Shown: positions 49,188 through 60,401 of the stretch, in pieces
Position numbering within the stretch: the first letter of the stretch is position 1
Layout: every line of letters starts with the position of its first letter
Source: Amphirosellinia nigrospora
Taxonomy: Eukaryota; Ascomycota; Sordariomycetes; Xylariales; Xylariaceae
Length of the DNA stretch: 64,000 nucleotides
Reading direction: 5' to 3'
Assembly (NCBI GenBank): GCA_004123355.1
Contig: SCHM01000002.1
Coordinates: forward strand, 9,459,569 to 9,523,568
Notes under the pieces: model-generated
The model's input: only the letters and a program-made list of their open reading frames with translations
What the model was told of the DNA's origin: nothing
Databases searched by the model: none
Made by a program: the position numbers and the translations under genes

Positions 49188-51177
49188 CAGTCCTATGAAT
49201 AGGGGGCCATGGTGAGGATCATGTGAAGGGGAAAATATGTTGGACTATTCGGCTCTGAATCACCATTGAATAGGTGCTCTTTTCTTCCTTCTTGATATTA
49301 TACCGTCTTTTTTTCTTCCTTTTGAGAAATGGTTGTTAGTGGTTGAGCCAACGACAACAATGGGAGTTTATGTTCTGCTGGGAAGAACTTGAAAAGGGGA
49401 TATGCAAAACAGATTGTCAATATTAGCTCATGATACCATGTATATTTTGGTACAGAAAATTTACTTGAAGATTAGAGAAAGTGCGTGATGGAATCCGTGA
49501 TGATCGATAGAGGCAGTGGTGTAGTATATGATCTCTGGCAAGTCACCCAACTACCCCTTGGTCTTCCGATCCTACCCCTGACAATAGGATCATTGTGGTG
49601 TGATATTGTAATAGCATCGGCTTCTCTCTAAAACTTGAGACTAATGGCCCCTGCATGTCTTGTAGGCCATTGCTTGGGTGTGATGGTGACTATATAGGAC
49701 CCTCAAAACGCCTTCTGCTAGGTTTCATAGCTGAAGATCATGCTACTTTAACACGAGGTCGGAAACAACCCAGCCACTGACTTTCCAAAAGCCAATATCT
49801 ATATTTAACTTCATCAAATTCTTTTTTCTACTGAGAGGCGACATGAAGCCACTTGCAGCGCATGGTGTTCATAGTATGTGTTCAAATCGGTCCAGTGGCG
49901 ACGCGATCATTGGCCATGCTTGATGTAACCATTATAGGGTATCCCTTATCAGCATAGCCACATCCAATAACCTACCTATCTGAACGTTTAATTGACTGGG
50001 CAGTCTTAGACATTTTTCGGGGCTTCCAATTTGCTGGTGACGCCTTTCTGGATGGCATCAGCCCCTATGAGACGACAGCTGATGACGACGAACTACCCAC
50101 CTGCGGACAATCCGACACGAGAGAGTATTAGGAATCTTATTTTCCGAATCAGGGTCCGCTGAGCCGAGGATGAGTCAATCTAGGCTTCTAAATAAACGAC
50201 ATAGCTGGAAGCTAGTGGCGTAGGAGATTACAGAAGATGGTGATAGTTGCGTGTTAAGATGTCGTCGAGTGGGGCAACTCCGAGATGGCGTAGAAGCGTA
50301 GGGAAACGCAGTTTTTTCTAACGCAGGCCTCCCACGGGATATCGTAGACCGCCAATCGGAAGATGTGAATATTTTGGATGTGGCGGCCCTTCCGCTTTCC
50401 GCGGATAGTTAGGTATCTAAAGGTTGAATAAGTAAGTACAGGTTTTTCGGACCCCCTCGCCTAAACAGGTTTCAGCAGTAGAGTTCGGCGATGTATTAAA
50501 AGTCCTCTTTGACATGTGTCTGGTAACTTGTCCCCATGAGCCACCATATATTTATAAAGTCTAACGACATGTCGTATGCACGATTGATAACTAGGTAACT
50601 AAACCTAGCAAATATGCAGCCGCAAGCTTGGGATCTACTTGACACAGTGGAAGGGAAGATGCACGATTCCTTGTAAAGGTAATACACTGACGGCTTCTGG
50701 AAGTAGCTGAAACAGAGCTGAGGATGCAAGCTGAACGAGTAGTAGGGTGCCGTGGGTCCTCCTATTCCGTAAAAATAAGAGTTGTCACAATCTGTTAGTT
50801 GCATGTTCACAGCTGTTCAGCGAATCCTTCAATAATATTTAGGTGACTGTTTGACAAGTTCTAATGTATAGTATTTAAATAGTTGGACCTCATAGAGATG
50901 GCCCAGCTAACTCCTATAGAATCTCAGGGTAACATGGCCGGGATCTATTGATGTTGTACCTAAGTATAGATATGTGGGGAACTACTATAAAATCTGGCAG
51001 GGGTGCAGACGCGATAAGATAAGATTCTAATACCAATCTTCAGGCTCCAGGCTCCAGGCGGACCTCAAACATATTACAATATACCTCCTAAATAACATGT
51101 CAATGAATGGCCCCAGGAGCCTGGAACGAATCTTATAATTTTTGGCATTCATAGGAATTATCATATCAGACATCGTT
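49188..51177. other. 2.0 kb spacer, nothing recognised
   Basis: I see no supported gene. The left part should be the 3' UTR of the preceding gene (a CTTTTTTCTTCC-type tract lies at 49300). The right part should be the promoter of the Gemin2 gene. Open frames are short and on both strands. Confidence 0.5.
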
Positions 51178-52990
51178 ATGGCCTCAAAGCGAACGGCAGA
51201 GGACGGAGCCGATTTGAAACCCCCTAAAAACAAACGTAATAAGACAGGTCGAACAGACCCGACGTCGGGTCAACGCGGCGCGTTTGGAGATTTGGGAAGT
51301 GGAACAACTGCGCCTGGAGACAGCGATCTAGATTGCGAAGATGACTCGGAAGCTCTGGCATATCTGAGATCTGTCAGGTAAGATATCTATCTCCGTTCTC
51401 CAAGTCAATATTCCAGTTTCGACCCCCGAAGCTAAACATACTTCCTCAGTACCGACGGATGAAGGCCATCTTTTAGCTGATATGGTGGGTACAGAACTCA
51501 GGCATCTACGATACCGCATGTGCTCGCCGCGAAGAAAGCAGGACCTCCCCTCCCTCCCCAAGCCTCCGAGGGAAACAGCGAAGATGGCAAGGGACAGCAT
51601 GCCGACCGAACTATATACGACGACGGTGTTGGCGATTTTCGTGGATACTACCAAGATGGCGCATATGTAGCATGTCCCGACGAGGAAGAAGGCGAGTTCT
51701 ATGAAGAAGATTACGAGGGGAACGAACAGGACGAGGCTGCATCGGAGAACAGCGACGACCCTGAGGCCTCGGAATCGGCCCGAGATCGGCCGCGTAATAG
51801 CAGCGCCGATGAGATCCGAGATGCTTACTTCACCTCGATCACCGGCCGGTACACCGAGCTTCGTAAACTACTCCAGGCCTACCCACCAGATAGCACCGTC
51901 GCCGCTCTGCCCGCAACGCATCCAACCGAGGTAGGCGAATGGAAGCGTGGGTCGATACCTTTCAGAAGTGGGAAGGCCGTCTTAGAGGGACGGACCCTCT
52001 CCCTGCACAGGTTGCTACCATGCACAAGGACAGTGTATTCCGCCTATTGCGCGTCCTCCTCGCATGTAAATTTCTTAGGAAGAAGACGGAACTACGGGAA
52101 CGTACTAGTCGCTGGCTCTGGGCGCTGCTCGCGCGGCTACCCGACAAAGGCGAGCTCGACTATATGGAGGTGGGATGGATTCGCGAGCTAGGGAAGAGAG
52201 CCGTACTTCTCATGGTATCACTAGCAGAACTTGAAGTGCTTAAGGAGCATTACGATGTCGCTGGCAGTAGCCCGGGACCAAGATGAATACGAAATCAGCG
52301 CTGATGTCGACGACTACTTCGAGGATAATCTAAGCCCAGATGGTCATATCGATGCCGTCGATGCGCCCACTCCGGAGGCCACGGAGGAGCGGACCGGAGA
52401 TATTACGAAACCCAGAACGTTGGCTACAAGCAATCACGCCCACCACTCTCCTCGCAGCTCCGCTAACGCAAACTATGAAACCAACAACTCTACTCGGCAT
52501 ATACCATGCACCGACGAGGCCTCGGACGTAGAGATGCAGCTGGACTCCGATATGGAAGACGGGGAAGTAGCAGACGAACTCCCTTCACCGCCACGTTCAG
52601 ATCCCATAGCTGACATCGAGACGGCGAAGGCGCGACTCTTGGCCCGGCTCAACGGTGACATGATTGATAACAGCCAAATTGAAGAGGATGACGCCTCCGC
52701 CCCGATAACGCCTGCCACCCCGCCTGCAACTGCCGCCGAGTCGGCTAAAGCTGAGAAAGGAGCGGCATGTACAGCAGCTACAAACGGAGCTGAACGAATG
52801 CAGGAAGTGGAAGGATATGAAATGGCCGAAAGTGAAGGAGACCCAGACCGTGAACGCTATCAGGAGCTGGATCGCACCCAGGTCAACGAACGTGCTACGC
52901 TCAACATGATTCTGACCGTAGCTGGCGAGTTCTACGGCAGCGGGATCTCCTCGAGTTTCGGAATCCTTCGGCGGCCTCCAGTTTGAGTAA
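51178..52990 (+). CDS. Gemin2/SIP1-family protein (frameshifts)
   Basis: Gemin2 binds SMN and helps load Sm proteins on snRNAs. Exon 1 (51178-51377) starts MASKRTAEDGADLKPPKNKR, basic and nuclear-like, and ends DSEALAYLRSVR. One intron of 117 nt (51378-51494) leads to ASTIPHVLAAKKAGPPLPP. Acidic stretches follow, then EIRDAYFTSITGRYTELRKL and the core TSRWLWALLARLPDKGELDY. The C-terminal helix ATLNMILTVAGEFY followed by QRDLLEF parallels LNLLICLVSRYFDQRDLAD of human Gemin2. One-base shifts are needed near 51948, 52265, 52937 (GGCCAG read as GGCAG) and 52966 (CCTTT read as CCTT). Correcting them ends the protein FGGLQFE at 52990; without the last corrections the frame ends at 52986. The region between the core and the last helix, rich in Asp/Glu/Ser, is longer than in animals, as in other filamentous fungi (inference). 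Confidence 0.78.
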
Positions 52991-53608
52991 GCGAGCAGTA
53001 GGTGTGCGTTTTGTCCCCTTTCAAGTACCGATACACCCTGAAAACCAGACGGAAATAAAGCCACATAGATCCGTCTGGGTGAGTACTATATGTGAGACTT
53101 TCTGTTGATAGCGCCTTGTTTGGTTTGTACAATGGCTTTCGTCTTGTCGTCGTCCGACACTTGGCGTAAGACAGATGAGGTAGAGATTTTTTAATAAATG
53201 GCGGTAGTACATACCAATCAGTCTTGATGTGGCAGGTCAGCAAAACGATATCCATAATATAAATGATTTGTGACCTGTTGTTGTATTACTACTCTGTGTA
53301 TACTTTCTTAGGTCAATTTCCGCAGACTTAGACAGCTGGTCGGCCGCCTCCCCTCTAGAAAACATTATAACCTCGACACCCGCTCAGGGATGTCGAGGGC
53401 CAGATAGAACGCCGCCCATGCCATGCAATTCGCCGAGAAATCACCATGCCGGGGGGGAGCCCGGCCCTACCAGCTTCCTCGGTACTTATACAAACTCCCT
53501 ATATCCGCATATTCAACATACTGGGTATCCCAAACATTCATCGCCCTTCGCTATCCTCGTAGCACGTATTATATGAGTCTTGCAAACGCCTCGTATGGAA
53601 TGGGTAAA
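52991..53608. other. Convergent 3' spacer
   Basis: The Gemin2 gene on the plus strand and the ribonucleotide-reductase-inhibitor gene on the minus strand end towards each other across these 0.6 kb. The stretch should hold both 3' UTRs. A GC-rich block at 53430-53480 is of unknown significance. No gene is seen. Confidence 0.55.
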
Positions 53609-54539
53609 TTAGGCATCATCCATGTCTACTTCCCACGTTTCTTGGTCTAAGAATTCGGCCTCCTCGAAATCGCTGTCGACCACCATCAAGTTTTCCTGTC
53701 CGCTACGAGGCATTGGCATGGGTGTGCCCGAGAACTTAGCTCGCAGCCTGCCCTTGCGCGGCACTGCCATGGCCCGGCCGTTGTTGTTTCGTAGATTGAG
53801 ATTGACGTCGTGGTTATGTCGCCATAGATTGAGTTGTCTAGGTATTTCGTCCTCGTCGTCCTCGACGAAGAAACGCTTCCGTGTGCCGGCCGGGGAGACA
53901 CCCGACGATCGTGACATGTCCGAGGCATTCGAATTGACGGAGTCTTGACTATTTGTCAACCCCGGCATCTCATCTATGCCTACGCCGCTGGCGCCGAAAT
54001 GAGGCTGATTGAAAGCGTTCGTGTGCAGACGAAATGTAGAAGGTATGGGCGGTTGTCCCCCGGCTGTGTATCTAAGCCACCGACTTTGTGAATGCCGCAG
54101 AAGGGGAGCAGCTCCCGCGGCGAGGAAAAGGCGTTTGCCCGTGATCGCTGGCCTTCGCCCATGATGGTTGCGGTATGACCCGTGTCACTCTCGTCCCACA
54201 ATGCGAAGGCGTTGTAATTCCTGTCTTGTATCCTTCAGGCACGGATTTACGTATGCGCATGCCCACCGAGAGTAAGTTTGCTTGTACCGATGTAGGAAGA
54301 TGTGATATGTTATCGGTGCGCTGTGTTGATGTTAAGGATAATAATGATGATGGTGATTGACTGATGTAGGTGCCGTTGGGAGAGGCGCTCGTTGTGGCGG
54401 AGGTGAAGAAGGAGGTAATCTGTCGTTGCGCAGGGTCGCTGGCTGCGCCGGCAAACTGTCGCTTCGTGCGAGGGCCGACATTGGTACTACAAGATGGATA
54501 TAAGTCGTCGAGGATGTGTTTCGGGGAGATTATAGTCAT
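53609..54539 (-). CDS. Ribonucleotide reductase inhibitor / Spd1-Dif1-like protein (frameshifts)
   Basis: Proteins of this fungal family (Spd1 in fission yeast, Dif1/Sml1/Hug1 in budding yeast) restrain ribonucleotide reductase or control where its small subunit resides. The assigned motifs are PRTKRQFAGAASDPAQRQIT followed by SFF, then LLSVGMRIRKSVPEGYKTG, and SPRELLPFCGIHKVGGLDTQ. The tail is acidic with RKRFFVEDDEDEIPRQL and ends WEVDMDDA at 53609. The start is uncertain. The ATG at 54539 (MTIISPKHILDDLYP) is used here, but one at 54641 or an upstream exon is possible. Two one-base losses are needed: at the GG/CC near 54220 and in the G5 run at 54057-54061, where six are expected. Corrected length is about 310 residues. 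Family assignment rests on remembered motif similarity, so it is probable, not certain. Confidence 0.65.
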
Positions 54540-56086
54540 GCGACTACCACCAAGCAATCGATGGTCGGCTACCCCAAATGTAACAGGGCTGTGTTGGATA
54601 TCCTTGGCGGGGGGGTGACGCAGATGGCTGCGGTTGAGCAAGTCTGGCGGGGAACGGCGCCAATCAATGCTACACTAGATGAATAAAACACACTGCCCCT
54701 GTAACGTACCACCAAGCATGCGATTCGATGTCCGAATGCAGGAGAACACTATCCCAGTCTGGAGGGTTGAGCCAATTGAGAACGAATGACGAAATGAGGG
54801 TGAAGTACGAAGGGGACAGAAGTGTTAGATGTCCATGCTCAATGGAGGCTAGAGACTGGGGACTGGTGAGACGAGAAAGTGGGGCGAGAAACCGAAATGG
54901 TTAAATTGGTTTTCCTCAGCAACGCGTCGCCTAGCGTGTTTTTACGCGTTGGATGTTAAAGCCGAGGCACCAGCGAGGCCATGACCTGTGGGCACCCTAA
55001 CCTACCTAGGATTAGTTAGAATGCTTATTTATCCAAATTATGCATAACTCGAGTGAAAGAGACCCACCTCAATGTTCCAGGAAGAGATTCTTATAATGGC
55101 CACTACATGTGCTCGGTTGAACATTTCAATTGAACATCCAGTTTACGTTGTTAGGTACCTAGGAGGTAGGTATATACAAAACCTTATAGTAGTTGAGGCA
55201 TACCTTAGGTATCTACTATAAACAGTATTAGACAACGATGCATTTGCATTAACTACAACACTGAACAATATGGGAGGTCGGATTTTAACACTGCGCATAT
55301 CCAATAGACGGAGGTAATAACTCGTCTATGTACATGTATCTCTATTGATGTTGAAGCATCCATGCTGATTTCTACTATCTACCGGCTCGGGCGGTTCTCT
55401 TGACAACAAGTAGACTTACGCTGGTGTACAGGCTGTCCTGGTTGCATACACCAATACAACATCGAGAGGTAGATAAGGCACAGGCAAACCATCCAGAACG
55501 AATGCTTACATATTTTGATACACACTTTGACAAAACAACGACACACACAAGACTGATATCGATCATGCTTACACAACACGGCACGAGAGGTTTGTCAGAA
55601 TATCCGTGGAACTCCGTGAATTTGCCTACAGTAGTGCAACTAACACAAGGACTACTGCACCTGGGTATAGCAATCCTCAATCGACGTTCCACGTCCTCAC
55701 ATCCCAGAGATCTGCCTACAATAGGCAACCTCCGAAGAATGCTCATATGGAAAGCCATTTCCAGCTATCCACCCATGCGGCGCTACCACCAGCTCGATGT
55801 AGATGGTCTCATGTTACACAAAAGAGAAGACCAGTTGCAGAAAAAAGACGATGCAAGATATCAGGACCCCAAACGCCCCTTTTATATTGGAGTACTTTTG
55901 GTATCCGTCGTCTATCTGCAATGACGTAGATGTGGATCGTCAGAAGTCGAGAAGTGCGTGTATTCGGAAGGTTGATGCCCAATTTTCTATGCGCCCATGC
56001 CACCGAGAGAAGCTTTGCAGATATCCGAACTGTACCATCAAGTCGTGACCAATGCCTAATAACGAAAATAGAACAACATGATGCCT
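54540..56086. other. 1.5 kb spacer, nothing recognised
   Basis: This should contain the promoter of the minus-strand inhibitor gene on the left and the 3' UTR of eS27 on the right. A 174-codon plus-strand frame (55400-55924) is the longest here. It overlaps similar-length frames in two other frames and on the other strand and matches no family, so I do not call it. Confidence 0.45.
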
Positions 56087-56656
56087 CTACTTTCTGCGGA
56101 AAGAGCAACCTTCGGTTAATCTGGCCTTACCACCGGTAGGTTGGCATAGGACGGTGGTGCAACCTTGGCAGATGACGACGGTCTGGGCATGCGAGAACAC
56201 GGTGGTGATGGTAAAGCAACCCGGGCACTTGACATCCATGAAGAAAGACCGAGGGGCGGGCACAAGGGTCTGGTCATTGTGTGAGCTTATGAGTAGGATT
56301 GAACGGTGACATCTCGAGGCATACCTTCAGCTTGTGCTTCTTGGCCTCAGCAGCCGGGGTAGGTTGAGAAGATCAACGGCGAGAACCTAGACAAGAAAAC
56401 CGTCAGCACCTCAGTCTCTTACTTGAGAACCGAAAAAATTTCATCGACCCGCAACTTCTATCCCACTCGGACATCGAAATAGCATCGAGGCAAGATCGCG
56501 GTAGTCATGATTGCCGGGAAATATCATGGTCGAGGCCTTGAGCGTTGTCGGAGAGATCGGTCGCGATGTGTTGAACAATTGTTGTGATTGATTGTCGTGT
56601 CTCATCTCACCGAGTCGTCCGAGTCCGGGAGAAAAGGAATCGCTTTCACTTACCAT
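56087..56656 (-). CDS. RPS27: 40S ribosomal protein S27 (eS27)
   Basis: This small-subunit ribosomal protein carries a C4 zinc ribbon. The first exon is only the start codon: ATG at 56656-56654, followed directly by GTAAGT. Intron 1 is 267 nt (56387-56653). Exon 2 (56386-56325) encodes VLAVDLLN and, after one missing [14 protein letters not shown]. Intron 2 is 55 nt (56270-56324). Exon 3 (56269-56087) encodes [20 protein letters not shown], then [20 protein letters not shown] and ends SFRRK. The zinc ligands are the pairs CPGC and C-x-x-C in VICQGC plus VLCQ, as in the family. The lost base is in the CC/GG at 56362-56363, where CCC is expected. Since eS27 is essential, this is strong evidence of a sequencing error. 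It diverges from the Plp2 gene. Confidence 0.96.
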
Positions 56657-57275
56657 CTTGTCTGATTGTCAGGAAAATTATCTTGATCGTTCGATTGGCA
56701 AGCGTTGTGTTGGCTGGCAAAAATCTGGGTTGGATTGAGTGCAGATTTTGTGCTTGCAATAGATGGTTGGCAATGAGGGGGCTCGGTCTGTGTGCGAAGA
56801 AAGTTCCTCTTAGAAAGCAGCTTGCTAGCGAGGATTTTGGTTGGCGGATGTTGCCTACGGGATCCACTGAGGCAAGAACACTACAGACCCTTTGGTGTGA
56901 ACCAAATAGGCTTAGCGACAAGAGGGCTAGGGCTTCTCCATCCACTTTTCGTGGGCAGAGCCGGGAAAGACAGTCATGCCAGCTGTCCTCCAATGCTGCC
57001 AGCTGGACAGCGGGGCTTAGGAATCCGGGTAGCTGGTTAAGCCCGGCCCACCAGGAGAGGGGTGTCTACGTCTTAGGTAATGAGGCAGGTACCTACAGGC
57101 AAGGGATGTATTCACGTACGCAAGCATTGCGACGCACCCTACATGAAGGCAGCAACATTATTTCTTTCGAGGTTGATAAAAGCTATCGCGACTCTCTCTA
57201 CAGACTCCTCTATTCCTCCTCCCTGCCCACCCATAAATCAAGATTGCTCTTATAAATATTTAACCTCGACCAAAC
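56657..57275. promoter_or_regulatory. Divergent promoter between eS27 and Plp2 genes
   Basis: The two start codons face away from each other across 619 bases. The interval has CT-rich leader sequence before the Plp2 start (57190-57240, CTCTCTCTAC and TCCTCCTCCC tracts) and TTGTC/TGGCAA blocks on the eS27 side. A frame reading through this region is judged non-coding because it overlaps the Plp2 start in a different frame. Confidence 0.6.
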
Positions 57276-58102
57276 ATGGCTGCTCAACAGACCAAAGAAT
57301 CGCTGTTCCTATCGATGACCCCAACGCCGACACGGAATGGTGCGATATTAAGCCCCTAATTAAATGTGTCAGTGTTAACATCCAACTCGTAGGAATGACA
57401 TCCTCCGGAAGCATGGCGTCATTCCGAGAAGCCACCTTCCCCTACCCCCATGATCGAGGAAGCGATACTTGAGGGTCGTCGAATAGCGCACGAGAATAGA
57501 TTAGAGGGGAAAGAGCTTGACGAGCTCGATGCGTTAGAAGATGACGAGGACGAGACATTCCTGGAGCAGTATCGGCAGAAACGTATGCAGGAGCTGAACA
57601 ATCTCACTAAAAAGTCAATACACGGCTCTGTGTACCCGATATCAAAGCCCGACTATGCCCGGGAGGTTACAGAAGCCTCAAACAATGGCCCCGTGTTTGT
57701 CAATCTCACATCCGCGTTGGGAACTAACATTGAGTCGAGAGTGCTCTCGGAACTCTGGCGCCAGGCAGCGAAGGAATATGGCGACGTCAAGTTTTGTGAA
57801 ATCAGAGCAGACAAGGCGATCGAGAATTACCCTGACCGCAACTGCCCCACTATTCTTGTGTATAAAATGGCGACATCGTCAAACAGATTGTTACTCTCAT
57901 GACGATCGGCGGTGTGCGGACAAGTATGTTGCAGATCGACGACGTTCTTGTTGAGGTTGCCGTTGAAGCAAAGGATTTGAGAGTGATTAAAAGGAGGAGA
58001 GATGCAGAAGATGCTAAAGAGTATAAGACGACGGGCAGAGGCGTTAGGAACGGAAATATCAAGCATGCTACGGCAGATGACGATGACGATGATTGGGATT
58101 AA
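57276..58102 (+). CDS. PLP2: Phosducin-like protein Plp2 (frameshifts)
   Basis: Plp2 is an essential cofactor of the CCT chaperonin in folding actin and tubulin. The protein begins MAAQQTK and continues RIAVPIDDPNADTEWCDI, the family's N-terminus. An intron of about 50 nt lies in 57355-57412 with unresolved ends. Then come PPSPTPMIEEAILEGRRIAH, a charged helix of about 40 residues, and the thioredoxin-like domain GPVFVNLTSALGTNIESRVL ... VKFCEIRADKAIENYPDRNC. The C-terminus ends in a run of Asp and WD at 58102. One base is missing at each of three sites: the A3 run at 57294, the GG near 57425 (PEKPPSP region) and the A4 run at 57864-57867, where AAAAA restores YKNGDIVKQIVTL. Length after correction is about 265 residues, normal for the family. 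It has the eS27 gene upstream in divergent orientation. Confidence 0.92.
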
Positions 58103-58508
58103 TGTTTTGAATGGACTGAGACAGCCGGATACCAGACACAACCGGACCTTCGCCGTTCCGTTCCGTTCCGTTCCGTCCGTCCCGTCCCACGGGCCTAGTG
58201 TGAATCGTCAACACGACTCTGTGATTGCACGAGGCGTTGGTATTTATCACAGGAGGTACCAAACATTTAGAATTATCATTTGATCCCATACCCCAGGCTA
58301 CTCTGACGTTCACGATGCAGGCTAGGTCAGGAAAGTGGGGGTGCAAGTGCCTATGCTAGCGCGACGTCAGTGTGGGGATTCGCTTAGATAGCTTTCCGTC
58401 TACACGCGTCCTTCTGCTCCGGACTCGACCACGCGTGATTGAACCCAATCACGTCTGTTCTCCCCTCTCTTGAATGGCATTGTTGGTTCGCCAACACCAA
58501 TACAAGCC
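58103..58508. other. Tandem spacer between Plp2 and LRR genes
   Basis: Both neighbours are on the plus strand. The left part holds the Plp2 3' UTR with a GTTCC repeat at 58155; the right part, with CT-rich sequence near 58390-58490, should be the promoter of the leucine-rich-repeat gene. No gene is seen. Confidence 0.55.
58155..58188. repeat. GTTCC/GTCCC pentamer array
   Basis: About six tandem five-base units (GTTCC drifting to GTCCC) in the 3' flank of the Plp2 gene. Confidence 0.85.
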
Positions 58509-60401
58509 ATGGCCGAAGAGCCTACTCTCCCCAGCCTTCCAAGGTCTCATGGGACGCTCATACACAGACGTTCACTAACACGCGAAAACGTGGCGCCCCT
58601 GCACAACCTCTGTTCTCCAATTCCAGCGACCCCGCCATGTTTTCAAGCGATGATGATCCGTCCATCGACAACTATCTCAATGGACCTCACCGTAAGAAGC
58701 GTTATGTCGGCTCTTGGTTCCAGCAGATGCCGACATCGTCCGATTCGACATTCAGTGAAGCCGTAGGACCACAGCCAAAAAAAAGACATTTGAGCGCCAA
58801 TGGGATTCTGGTGTATGGATGGGGAGTGATGGATCGGTAGAGCTGGACGAGGATTTTGTCGTGGGAATGGAGCCGTCACCAGAGTCAAAGCTTCTTCAGT
58901 TACAAAACCCGCGGCCTGGCCCATCAACGGCTCCCGAGGAGCTGATCGTCCGCACCAGGATTGATGCGGCCATTGAAGAGGGCAACCCAGAGATCGACTT
59001 AACGTGCGTCAACGCCCAATCGCGGCTGCAGTTGGATTACCATATCTATTCAATGAAACACATCACAGATAAAAAACGGAAATTCAGATCCCTTGGTGTG
59101 GCTACAATTCCAAATGAGCACATCTCTCGTCTTGCCGAACTCGCTTTAATCCCTTCAGTTGATAAGGACGTGCCTTTCCAGCAAACCAATCCTGAAATTG
59201 GCCTTTACTTATCTAACAATAGACTTACACGTGCACCTGGTGCTTTATTCAGTATTGAACACCTAACATATCTCAGCCTACGAAACAACCAAATCTCAGA
59301 ACTGCCTCCCAGCATTGGCAACCTGCGAAACCTGCGGGAACTCAATCTTTCCCTCAATCGTCTTCGATATCTCCCGGGAGAGCTACTCACTCTTCTCCAG
59401 TATCCGTCAGTTTTATCATCATTACACATCCACCCCAACCCATTTTATCGGCCAGACACTAGTGGTATCATCAATGATGCAGAACTTGGAGACAATTTCA
59501 TTCCATCTAGCTACCTACTTCCATTTGAAGGGGAGAATGTAGCACATGTTTCACTAGATAACCGTACCACCGAAGCAATTCGTCAACAGAAAATGAATGT
59601 TGGGGCTTCCTTCGCATGGCAAGTTGTTCTTGTTGCACGATCGTTAGTGCAGTATAGTGATAGCCGGGGTTCCATCCTTTCTAAGTTTCACTTGCCCTGT
59701 GAAACAACTGTAGTTGATGTTCAACCAGGAGAGCCCGGGGAAAATCAACACATCGCTCTTCAAACTGAGAGCGTCTCTGTGCTCTCTGAGCCCCATCTTA
59801 CAGGCCGAACATCTGTTGTCTCTTCCAAGCCAAGCCGCGTGTTATCGCTTTTTGAATTAGCATTGAAGTCCGCATCCCGCGCTGCACGGACAGTAAGTCG
59901 TCTTTGGTGTCAATTTCTTCTCTATTTGGTCGCATTCAAAGTGCACGCTCTCCCTTCAAGGAAGAATAATGCCTGAGCCTTCCCATGCTTCTATAATCGT
60001 CACAAATTCACGTTTGAAGAGGCGATAACTAACTCCGAGTATTGCAGTGGGACCTGGCTTCCTACCTTCCACCACAAGCGCCTACAAGTTTGCAGCAAAG
60101 TATTGATCGAATCCAGGCGCAAAGCACTTTAAATGGCAACTTAGGCACCCTACCGTGTTCTATATGCGGGCGAAAAATCATAACACCATTGACGCAATGG
60201 ATCGAGTGGTGGGATATTACGAAACTACCACTTAGGGAAGGTATATCAATGCCGGAACCCTTGAGCATGGATCCGAATGAGAATGCCATACCATTCTTAA
60301 AACGCGGCTGTTCTTGGAATTGTGTTCCAGGCCCTATGAAAGTTGGACAATGCGCGCCTGGCACCATACAGCTACGTTCATCAAGTGGTCAAACTAGTTG
60401 A
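58509..60401 (+). CDS. Leucine-rich-repeat protein with C-terminal Cys-rich segment (two frameshifts)
   Basis: The ATG at 58509 opens MAEEPTLPSLPKVSWDAHTQ once one C is restored at 58539. Then come NGPHRKKRYVGSWFQQ, PKKRHLSANG and, after a missing G at 58802-58804, DSGVWMGSDGSVELDEDF. The LRR core has NPEIGLYLSNNRLTRAPGAL, LTYLSLRNNQISELPPSIGN and LRELNLSLNRLRYLPGELL, three typical 23-residue repeats, followed by HPNPFYRP. A 155-nt intron (59893-60047, donor GTAAGT, branch ACTAAC) leads to a last exon with LPCSICGRKIITPLTQWIEW and FLKRGCSWNCVPGPMKVGQC. Its cysteines could bind zinc (inference). LRR arcs usually bind proteins; the partner is unknown. The layout (basic N-terminal motif, GVWMGSDGS, LRRs, Cys-rich tail) matches a fungal-specific family I recall without a defined role. 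Confidence 0.85.

Noticed and set aside
55400-55924. 174-codon plus-strand frame, among the longest
   Set aside because: Similar frames exist in two other frames and on the opposite strand; there is no motif and no splice signals. Probably chance in the 3' flank of eS27.
57080-57472. Plus-strand frame running into PIDDPNADTEW
   Set aside because: Its end is the Plp2 N-terminus read in frame after a lost base; the upstream part is promoter and leader, not coding.
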